From Panicum virgatum (Eukaryota; Streptophyta; Magnoliopsida; Poales; Poaceae): a stretch of 64,000 nt of DNA. Made by a program: the position numbers and the translations under genes. The stretch spans positions 20,157,756 through 20,221,755 of the forward strand of contig NC_053141.1 in NCBI RefSeq assembly GCF_016808335.1, in the 5' to 3' direction. Position 1 is the first letter of the stretch. Each line of letters starts with the position of its first letter. Under the pieces are notes generated by a model. It was not told the origin of the DNA and did no database searches. It saw only the letters and a program-made list of their open reading frames with translations. Of this stretch, positions 22,995 to 32,406 are shown piece after piece.

Positions 22995-24298
22995 TTGAAA
23001 GAGCATCTAGGCCCCTAGTGGGTTTTGGTGTATTGATTGACAACACGATTAAAGGACTAACTTGTTTGCATGAGATTATGAGCAGATATTTAATTCAGGT
23101 ATTTAATGAAAATTGAGAAAGCTCATGTATTGCAAGCAAATGTGTATGTCCCATTGGAAATCATTATATTAAACAAGCTAGAATGAGAAAGAAAAATGGA
23201 GAGCAAGGTATTCATTATTGATATGAAAGGCTCTAATATTTTGTTGAAGCTTGTTAATTTATAAGGGACTCAAAGTGACAAGCAAAGGTATAAAAGAAAA
23301 ATGTGAGTAAGATATTCATGGTTGATATGAATGCTCCAAGATCTATTTAAGGCTTGTTCGACTTATGATGGAATTAAAATGACAAGCAAAGGTTATGAGA
23401 ATGAGACATGATATGTTGTTGCATAGTCTCAAATTGGGAAGTCCTGTCATATGAGGTGAATATTATTGTACAAGGGAAGCAAGCAAGAGAAAAGTGAATG
23501 AGACATGAGTCGATGTGCATATGTTGTCTCAAATTGGAAAGCTTGCATATGAAATTCAATGGTAAATTTAAATTGATAAAGAAGATTTCATGTATGACAT
23601 ACATCAATGTGAAGTTCAAAGTGGACGGCTAGGATGAAGGTAGAGAGGACCGAGAGGCGTGTTTCAAGAGGCTATGCAAGTGTTGGCTTGGGGGAGTAAG
23701 GAAACCGATACAGGTCAAAATACAGGAGATCCTAGAGTCATGGAGAGCTCTATGTTGATGAGTGTCATTATTTGGAAAATGGAAGTGACTTGGGAATCAA
23801 AGATGTATTTCATTCTTATATGAAGGAAGATTCAAAGTCACTAGCTCAAGCAGGCATGCTCACTGAATTAAGGATGTTGACAATCTCAAGATATTGATTG
23901 AAAAAAGTTCGACTTGATCAAGATACAAAACTCAAGTGTTGTGTATGTGTCATTTTATGTGAACTTGAGTATAGGATGCCGTACTATCAAGGGGGATGCA
24001 ATATCAGTGGTTTGACATTACCAAAAGGTGCTCATAGCTGTCCCATATGAGAAAAACTAGAGAGAAACACTTGGGAGCAGAAAACCATCTGGGACCGGTC
24101 TGACCGGTCCAGCCGACCAGTCTGACCGGTCGGGGTCCAACGGCTAATTTATTTGAATCGACCGGTCTGACCGGTCTGGAGGACTGGTCTGAACGGTCTG
24201 TCTCTGACAGAGTAATGGCTAGTTTTTGAGAGAGGGTTATTTATACTCCACACCCTCACCCTTTCGTGGGTGCTGATGCCATTACATTCCTGAGCCAT
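22995..24298 (+). mobile_element. 3' LTR of the Sirevirus-like copia element, truncated
   Basis: The LTR starts TGAAAGAGCATCTAGGCCCC directly after a PPT (GGTGGAGAT). It contains clustered GACCGGTCTGACCGGTC repeats at about 24093-24205 and a TATA box at 24238, then breaks off near 24298, where CACTA-type sequence begins. The right LTR end is not found. No target duplication can be tested. Confidence 0.62.
24238..24245 (+). promoter_or_regulatory. LTR TATA box
   Basis: TATTTATA in the context GGGTTATTTATACTCCACAC, just downstream of the GACCGGTC cluster. Confidence 0.5.
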
Positions 24299-24690
24299 CC
24301 GCTACGTAAGAAACGGTCTATAGTGACGCGCATAAAGGTGACCTGCAGTTGTTGCCCGTTACCCCCACAAGTAGAGGTGACGGGCTTTATATTTGCGCGT
24401 CACCTCAAACTAGTTTGAGGCCTCGCGAGGCCTCGTCAGAAATGTGGCCCGTCACCTTTCAGAGAGGATAGGTGACAGGTCTTAGCAAAGCCCGTAACCT
24501 AGAGTTGAAGTGACGGGCTACATTCCTGGCCCGTCACCTATAGTACTTTCAAAGTTGACGGCTCAAGACTGAAGCAGTGAAGGTGACGGCATTTACTTTG
24601 CGCATCACCGAGTCTCGTGATGCGCTTAACCTATGGTACTTGAAAGCTGATGCATCACGCGTATAGTTCATCACCTATGTGTATGCCTTA
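24299..24690. mobile_element. CACTA transposon end fragment (GGTGACGGGC type)
   Basis: Dense direct and inverted copies of AGGTGACGGGC/GCCCGTCACCT, the subterminal repeats of En/Spm (CACTA) elements, fill this segment. The left edge CGCTACGTAAGAAACGG may be a decayed CACTACAAGAAA terminus. There are no coding remnants and no partner end is visible. The same motif family occurs at 47880-48030 and 51857-52040. Confidence 0.6.
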
Positions 24691-24800
24691 TCCCACGAAC
24701 TTATTAGTCATTTTTTGTCGAACAACTAAAACGTCGCCGCAGTTCTAACAAAACGATGAAAATTATGAGATTGTTGCGAGATAACAAGGCAGAAGTTCAA

Positions 24801-24866
<66 letters not shown>
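24801..24866. repeat. (TA)n microsatellite
   Basis: About 66 bp of TA repeat with one ACA interruption near 24818. Open frames of alternating Ile-Tyr across it are artefacts. Confidence 0.95.
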
Positions 24867-24869
<3 letters not shown>

Positions 24870-25310
24870 ATTGTCTATTCTACACACAGGGTGTTGAATA
24901 GTATTCAACACCCGGGCAGCGCTGGACATGCTCCGGCGAGTAAAATCGCGATGCGATAATTACTACCCCCACCAGCCGATTCTATGTTTATTGCCTATTT
25001 AATACCTAGTGCTCTAAATAACATTTAGTACACCACCGGAGCACCGGCCAGCATTAAATCCCACAATCGTAAAATATCCAATCTATTTACTCCAACCTTA
25101 TTTTGCAAGCCCGCAACAATTAAAACACAAATTGAATAAAAAATAGACATTAGTGTAATTAGTCAATTAGTCAACAACTATTAATTTTGTCTGGCTTAAT
25201 ACTCTCCTCCCTGTACATCGATTAGAGCCGAAACCATAAAAACTTTAGCAGAACTGTAAAATGATAATGGTGCAAGGTATATAAGCAGGGGGCAATCAAC
25301 CTATGTTTTA
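24867..25310. other. AT-rich sequence without genes
   Basis: It holds a perfect 25-bp hairpin (12-bp arms, one-base loop) at 24889-24913, centred on GAATAGTATTC. Otherwise I see nothing codable. Confidence 0.5.
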
Positions 25311-25573
25311 CTCCCTCCTTCCCTGTTTATTAGGCGCACCAACGATTTACACAGATACCAAGACTCGCCGGCTCGCGATTAATTATCCGCCTACTGCTGC
25401 ATGCAGCGTGCTCTACGGGTCTATCGCTTTGCTAGTGCCTGGCACATGATTGGATGGAACTACTTCAACCAGCATTTATTGCACACATGCATGCTGCATT
25501 TCGAGGGCGTGCGCCCTACATAAATAAAAAACCTGAAAATCGTGGTACGCCTAATAAACGGTAACCGAGGGAG
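25311..25573. mobile_element. Stowaway (Tc1/mariner) MITE
   Basis: A 263-bp element with TIRs CTCCCTCCTTCCCTGTTTAT at the left and ATAAACGGTAACCGAGGGAG at the right, flanked by TA on both sides (25309-25310 and 25574-25575). The CTCCCTCC terminus and TA duplication are the defining Stowaway features. It is non-coding and was mobilised in trans by a mariner-type transposase (family knowledge). Confidence 0.85.
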
Positions 25574-25575
25574 TA

Positions 25576-26639
25576 TTTCACATTTCAAATTATGATAATG
25601 GTTCAAGGTATATTTAGCACCTGGGATCACGTTTCAAATTATGCATGCATCGCTATCTCTATCTTCTAAGCACATGCGTGTATTTCTCTTCAAACTTCCC
25701 TCAAGCTAGCATGCGCACATGCAAGTGCTAGCTGCTCCCTCACCTTAATTCCCAAGCGCGTGATTGAAGGCAATGCAAGATGCAAGGAGCAATCCAAACG
25801 TATGGTGCTGGCCTCACCAACGCTAATAATGACACCCCATAATTTTGCGGTCCATATGATTTTTACTGTCGCCACACTTATCCGACGTGTTTTTACGGCC
25901 ACAAGAACTTGTTGGAGCTCCGTAGCAATGTCAATTAATTTGTTTTTACACATCAGACAATGATCACCAGTCGCTTTTTACTTCCGCCCACAACAAGAGC
26001 GTAATTTTTAGCTCGTCGGTGGTTGTAGAATGCTAATTTCAAACCGGCGGAGCGCCGCCCAGCTCCGGCGAACCCGAACCCACCAAAACACCCGGAGCAG
26101 TAAATACCACAAAGGGAATTGTAAAACTTTTCGCAATAAAAGTCCGTCTCTCTGCGTACCTTAATGCCTCCTAGCCCAATAAAAGTCTCCCTCTCTCTCC
26201 GCAAACTTTAATGCTTCCTACCAATGTGAGTAATGAGTAGAGAAAATTGTTTCCATTTTCTAGGTCCTGGCAATGGCAACACAGCCATGGGTGTTGCGCC
26301 GGCCCCTCACTCGTTGGCATCTGTGTCGGCAAATTTCTCAGACGGCACATCATGGCGCTCCTCCAGGCATCGAATCATGGAGACCTGCTGGCAACCGTTG
26401 TTGATGGCATGGAGGGCGGCGCGGGTGCTTCAATCTGGCGGGTCGTTCAGCTTCTAATTTCAATTATTTAGTCCCTCAAATCTAAATCCATCTGGCCATG
26501 GTCAACGTGTGGTGATGGTGTCAGTTCATGGTGTGGTGCTGCTGCAGCCCCGCAACCGCTGCTCTCCTTCCTCCATGGCAGAAGGCATCATATGGGCTGC
26601 TTTCGTCTTCTGCTGGGGCCACACACGCCATCTGCGGAA
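25576..26639. other. Low-feature intergenic DNA
   Basis: No supported gene or repeat. Short open frames on both strands lack domains. ATGATAATGGTTCAAGGTAT at about 25591 nearly repeats a string on the other side of the Stowaway element at about 25261. Confidence 0.4.
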
Positions 26640-27129
26640 GGTTTACCTTATCGATAAATTAAAAATATCGGAGATTGGTGATAAACAGGAATATCGGATA
26701 TATCGGAATTCTATCGGTGATAGAGAAATTTTTTCGGACAAAATTTAGAGAAAAAACTCTCATTTTGTGTAGAAATGAACTTAGATTTTTTTTCAAACCA
26801 TCTAGCCTAAAAACTATACATAATAACGTAGAAAAATGAAAGAAAATAGCCGGTAGGGAGACATGTCTGCTACGTCGGTTCTCACTAGAATATGAAGAAT
26901 TGGATGGTGGAATAAAAGCAAATGAATGGATTAGGATTAAAAGATGGTTACATGCTCTTTTTACTCCTTATAGTGGATAAAAAATATGTGTACAAACTTG
27001 TGGGTTAGTCGAATGGAGTGTTAAATTTAAAACAATGATATTTTTAGATGATAAACTAATTCTATCGGTGCTCACCGGTAAAACAGAAATATCGGAATTA
27101 TCGGAAATCTATCGGTGATAAGGTGAACC
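26640..27129. mobile_element. TIR element with (T)ATCGG repeats
   Basis: About 490 bp bounded by GGTTTACCTTATC and GATAAGGTGAACC, inverted repeats matching at 12 of 13 positions. Both ends continue with copies of ATCGGTGATA and AATATCGG in inverted arrangement. The interior is AT-rich and non-coding. No target duplication was found, so the superfamily is open. Confidence 0.55.
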
Positions 27130-28212
27130 ATGGCACCATGGCTGTGATCTGTTCCGGTGGTCCAATCTAGGATGATCCTGTTATTTTTGCGCTGAAAGGA
27201 TCACCCGGTACAAGACTCTTATCACACACCCAAGCAATTGTTAATCTGGTAGTTTTCCCCTTTTCATTTTTAATCTCATCTCATCCTAAGCAATTGTTAA
27301 GTACTATTAATTAGTCTAATCTCTCTTTTTTCTAATGTCGGGCAGGTAACCTTGCATATTCCGTTGAAGAAGCTGCAAGCTAGAAGAATGTTAGGTTAGA
27401 TGTGTGCAAAGATGTTTATTGGCTTTTCTTTTGTTCCTGGCTGGAAAGAGTGTAGTAGTCAAATTTTGTTCATATGTGTTTACGAAGATATCTAGACATA
27501 ATTATTTCTTTATTGTATAAATATTACTTGTTTGTATATTTGAAATTAATCCTAGAAAATTACTCCAGTAGGAAATAAAAAAGAATTAGTATTCCTGGAT
27601 TGGCATATAAAATTACTCCTTCATTTACAAACTACTTCTTATTCATGTAACTAATTACTCATATTCCACAATCATATAGTTCATTCACTTTACAAAATAA
27701 AATTGAGTCTGATTAATTGCTCCATGTATAACTACTTCTCTTTTCAATAAATAATTACTCCAGGCAACTTCTACTAATTACTCCTTTGTTCCCTATGACT
27801 AACTTTTGCTAATATCTTATTGTATCACTCCGTAACTAATTATCCCAAGAGGTTTTTTAGGTATGCCATCTTGGTGGTGAAATTAAACAATTTTACGGTT
27901 GCGGATACTAATTCATCATACTTTTACTATTGAATGGATTTGAGTGTTGCATGCATGCAGGGCTACATGTCCCAGAATCTCGTCCACCTACCCAGGCGCA
28001 AGCAAACCATAATTTGCTCATGGAATTCCTCTGTTGCTTCAAATTTTTCATTAATAGCAATGAACCTCCATGGAGGCCCACAAACTGCATGCAAAAGAAA
28101 GAAAATCATTTATACATAATAACAGTTTAATTAGCCATCAATCATTGGACAAATAGTACTAAAATGAGGAGGCGGTGATCCTGCCTGTCCACTTCAGATC
28201 GATGGGGAGGTG
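27130..28212. other. AT-rich intergenic DNA
   Basis: I see no gene, RNA or clear repeat. Many short ATTACTC-type strings occur, for example at 27550-27850. Confidence 0.4.
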
Positions 28213-28217
28213 ACAAA
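28213..28217. repeat. Target-site duplication ACAAA (left)
   Basis: ACAAA precedes the solo LTR start (TGTGGCAGAACC) and recurs right after its end at 45470-45474. Confidence 0.8.
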
Positions 28218-29996
28218 TGTGGCAGAACCGCCAAAATTAATCCAGTTAAAGTGCCCTAACTATCATCTACACGCACTTCAATGGAGAAATTTGACAGTCT
28301 GTCGGGTAAAATCCCGATAACACCATTGTATTTCAGATCGAAACAACATACCTCACTCGAAGGTGAGCCCAGAGATTACAATAAACACAAATTTTACCAT
28401 ATACACTTTAATGATAAACTGAGTTTGAGAGATCAAACGGAGTACCTCAGAAATTTGGAAGAATGTAAGTTCTTCAGAGTTTATAAATAGCGGAAAGAAA
28501 ACAATAACTAGCGTCGATATATGACATCATGATGAAGCCCGTACATGACGTCAATCTTACCAAGCTTTCCAAGTTACCTGAAAATAAGGTTAAAAGCAAG
28601 ACTGAGTATACTAATACTCAGCAAGACTTACCCGACTAAGGGTATATAACATCTCTTTAGCTAGACATGCAAGTTTTGTGACGGCTCTGGGTTTCTTTTG
28701 CTGAAAAGCAACAAAGAGTAAGTCCTTAATTTCTAGTTTTAGCTTCTAGGTTCTAGTTTCATTAATCATTCTAGGTTTGCACCTATCTATACAAGCATGG
28801 TAGAGAAATTATTTACATCCAACAAGATTGAATATAATCTGAATTCCACTTCTTACTCTATGTGGCAAAGAGATTAAGCAGTCTCAATATCCGTGAGAGG
28901 CGGAATAGTTCGAACCGAAATTTCAATCCTTGCAAGGTAAAACCTAACACACACGCTTGGAGTACCGTTGAGTCACTCCCAAGCAACCGTTGGCTTCTCA
29001 TTCCGATTCATGGAAAGGGCCACTCTCCCCGAGTACAGCGAACCGCTCTTCTCTGCACTCGTGGTCAATTGTTCGAACATAGGGCACCAACCTCGTCCCT
29101 CAAAACATAAACTTTAGTTATAATTTAACTTCCTATCTCTAAGAGAGAGTGGGAGTGTATGTCCATTCACCGGGCCGATCAGTTACTAAGCTTGCCGCGT
29201 ACCATATTTACGGCATGTGGCTAGTACTTTCAAACGCTTAATCAACACTACCACACACTGCGGCCTTATCAAGTTTATCAACACAGACAAATTTCAAGAT
29301 GAAGCTGGTAACCAAATCCGTCCATGATCCTTATAGTGATTGCAAGAAAGTAAACAATCAACTCCTATAAAGCTCGCGAGTGACAAGCAATCACTCGACT
29401 TTTACCGGTCCTATTAGCATAGCTTCTATTCGAAACTCTATTTCTAGTGTTCAAACAATAGGTACCTAGAATTATGCATCTAAGATTTTCATTCAACTCC
29501 AATAACTTAAATGCACAAGTAAATAGAATAATAAATGGTAATAATTTGAAATAATAGAATTATGCACCGGGGCTTGCCTTTATTGGTGTTTATAAAGTCA
29601 GTAAGCGTTAGCTCTTCCGAATCTGGATTTGGGGCTTCAGTTAATTTCATGACGTTGGTTGAACTTCATGTAGTTCACTCTCGGATTCCGGGTTCACGTT
29701 CAGGTCTTCATTATCTTCGGTAATGTTGACTTGGGCTTTGGAAATATCCTCGTATGGTTTCTGGAATAGTTTGTACATTCCGTCGACTAGCGATATTATT
29801 TCTATATGCAATGCAATACTCGGAATTAGTGAAGTGCTTAAGTATAGCTTTCCTTTACTAAAAAGTTGGAATTCATTCAATAAAGTAAACATTTAAGATT
29901 AAACTTAAAAGTTATACTTTACTGGGTAATTGTTTATAGAGTAAAAGTAAACATAACAAACTTCATAAAATAACATGGTTGACTACTCTAAGCAAC
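28218..29996 (-). mobile_element. Solo LTR, outer part 1 (interrupted)
   Basis: On the + strand this is the TGTGGCAGAACCGCC terminus and following 1.78 kb of a solo LTR. The rest is at 43365-45469, beyond a nested 13.36-kb element. Joined length is about 3.88 kb. Layout (GAGTA...TACTCAGCAAG near 28612, GC-rich block and CCTATAAAAGG TATA far to the right) parallels the 5444-9061 LTR, so the natural orientation is probably -. The open frame at 28862-29110 has no domain. Confidence 0.75.
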
Positions 29997-31212
29997 TGTT
30001 GTTAGTCGAAACCCACCGGCGAGCAGTGACGGGCAACACGAAGAGCCGGGAGGTTGCTGGGGCGCTGGCAGGCACTGCTCCCTCGTCGAAGGCCCGCAAT
30101 TCCGTCACGCGCCCGGAGGTTTTGTAGAAAAACCGGGCGTGCCACCTGACCTATACCCGATCAGGAGGGTGTAGACGTGCTCCGAACAGTTTCCTGCATA
30201 CAAAGACACATGTAAACGTAAGTCCGAGCCGTGGTCGGCTCCCCGGGACGACTCTTGCATCGGCTTTAAAGAGCCGATCGAGTCCCGGTGTCAGACTGGA
30301 TCTGTAACCATCCAGATGTCGACGAATAAAGCGAATAATTGTAAAGCTGCTTCAATTAAATCTAGCTAATCTAATCCACGATAGTAAAAGCTTCACTGCT
30401 AGATCGGAACATCCTACACGTAACTAGGCCTAATGAACGTAACAGACAACTAAACCATAACCCAAAACAGAGGCCTAAGAACTAGCAAGAGCCGATTCCC
30501 GGAACAATCCCTATCAAGGTCAAGATAAAGCAACTACTACGCCACCGGATCGTCCAATCCGTTTGCAAGGCCTAACCTAGCAGATATTACGCCAACTCCT
30601 AAGATAAGAGCAAACAATAACATATTAGATCTACTAAACATAAAAGAAGCAGAGTGTTGCTTCTGTGCGACTAATTCTATGCAACAAGAACTAGCATAAG
30701 ATTGAAACGCGACAGCACAGAAACAACGTGATATTCGTAGATGATAAGCAATGAAGCGTAATAGATCTACCAAAAGCCATGCTACGAACATCAGGATAAC
30801 TAGTATTACTCGCCATCAAAAACGTTTCAGTACGAGTAATACCAAGGTAAGAGCAAGAACTATGCTGCCCTGATCGCAGGAAGCGATCAGGGCAGCATGG
30901 CACTTACTTGGATGAAACCCTAGAATTAGGGGTGGCGATGCGCCGAGAGTTGTTGTTGTGAGACGTGATGATGCTCTCCTTCGTGAATAACAAAGGGTAC
31001 ATATTTATAGTCCGGAGACTTGGGAAACAATCTAAACTAATCTTGTCCCGATTGGACTCTATCTCTAATCTTGAACTAAATCTAAAGATACACGGCCAAT
31101 GTGGCCCATATGCTCACGCAGGAGCCGATTTACAAGCCTTCTTTAGTCTTCTGCTTTAAGCCCATCTTGCTTTCGGCCCATAAATTAACCCTGTTAATTT
31201 ATGGCGATAACA
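29997..31212 (-). mobile_element. 3' LTR of the Tat element
   Basis: + strand termini are TGTTGTTAGTCG (left) and GGCGATAACA (right). It is the 3' LTR because the PPT abuts its right edge and the element reads leftward. About 98.5% identical by eye to 42145-43359. Confidence 0.92.
31002..31009 (-). promoter_or_regulatory. LTR TATA box (3' LTR copy)
   Basis: TATAAATA on the - strand in the context CTATAAATATGTACCC. In the 3' LTR it would drive read-out into the flanking solo LTR. Confidence 0.55.
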
Positions 31213-31228
31213 CATGCCCCCCTGGTTT
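31213..31228 (-). other. Polypurine tract
   Basis: AAACCAGGGGGGCATG on the - strand lies directly before the 3' LTR. It primes plus-strand DNA synthesis in LTR elements (family knowledge). Confidence 0.7.
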
Positions 31229-31373
31229 TGGCAATGATAATTCCAAAACCAATCTGTCGCTTCATCTTCCAATTAATGCTCATTAACCACTATGCAACCA
31301 CCAAGGAAGACGCAACGTCTCTGCAACTGGCTCCTCGTAGAACGCGAAACTGCCGATCCGTCTCCCATTTTTT

Positions 31374-31472
31374 CACTATTTAACTTCACCCCGAATCGGC
31401 TCTTCTTCACAGCGAACTCCTTCTTCCTCCCAAAGCCAGTAGCACAGAAACCACCCCAATCCTCCAGCAGCA
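31374..31472 (+). promoter_or_regulatory. Possible promoter and 5' UTR of the acidic antisense gene
   Basis: TATA-like CACTATTTAAC at about 31374-31384, followed by a CT-rich leader (CTCCTTCTTCCTCCC) up to the ATG at 31473. The leader has no ATG. Inferred from layout only. Confidence 0.35.
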
Positions 31473-31986
31473 ATGGCGATCTCTTCTTCTTCCGACTCCA
31501 ACTCCTTTGGAGACTCTTCTTCATCTTCCTCTTCCCCTTCTTCTTCCCCCCTTCCTGCTTCTTCCGTCGACTCCATCCCAGAGAGTCGGGAGCCGACGCC
31601 AGAGTGGGACCCAACCGCAGCGTACGAAACGCTGGCTCCTCTGCACTGGGATGCAGAGGAGTTCGACTTCGGGGTTGCCTCCGAGGAGGACGAGCCCGAA
31701 ACTGAAGGAGAAGACCTCCGGCTCCTGTTTCAAGAGGAGTCGGAGAAGGACGAGGAAGAAGACCCCCTCGTCGGACGGAGTCGACTCTTCCTCGGAAGAG
31801 GAGATCGACTCCCCCTCCGATGACGACGAGCCGATGGGCGGAAAGCCCTTCCGGTTCCTCGGGTCCTTCGAGGAGGACAGCGAAGAGGAGAACAGTGGCG
31901 ATGGCGGCGGCTGGAGCGAGTCCGGGTCTGAAGGCGGCAGCAGCGCCTTCAGCAGCGACGATGACGATGACAACGACGGTAGCTGA
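31473..31986 (+). pseudogene. Antisense Ser/Glu/Asp-rich acidic protein
   Basis: The ATG at 31473 opens a Ser-rich stretch (MAISSSSDSNSFGDSSSS) followed by an acidic region (WDAEEFDFGVASEEDEPETE). One extra C in the C5 run at 31763-31767 shifts the frame. The second frame continues the same composition (SSSEEEIDSPSDDDEPMGG, FRFLGSFEEDSEEE) to a stop at 31986, giving about 170 residues in the unshifted form. No domain is recognised; it looks like an intrinsically disordered acidic protein. It lies just inside the 3' LTR, opposite in strand to gag-pol and upstream of the PMD gene in the same direction. It could be a separate gene or the first exon region of a longer transcript. Confidence 0.55.
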
Positions 31987-32406
31987 GATGTACCGGCCCG
32001 AAGCCCCAACCGTCGTAGGTACTAGGTACCTACGAACAGTAGTAGTGGTATCGTAGGAGTAGGATCAAAAAGCCGAAGGATTGATTCCTTTGTAAAATCG
32101 GCTTTCCTTGTAATGAACTTTCCTTTTAATGAAATCGAGTTTCCCCAATTTCGTGTCTTTGTTAACCTTCCAAAAAGCCGATGGCAACGCATCAGGCTTC
32201 CATAAATATCCAAGAGCCGACGAAATTCAAACTAGAAGCAATCCGCAGAAGAATAATACTTCCAGTCTGAACCGAACTCGACGAACCCTCAAATTCGAGT
32301 GCAATTCGAAAACCAAGCTCTACAAATTCGAGCAAGAACTCTTCAAGCAGCCAGAATTCGAATCAGAGCCCACAGCAAGCAAACCCTAAGTCGATAGATC
32401 TGTACC

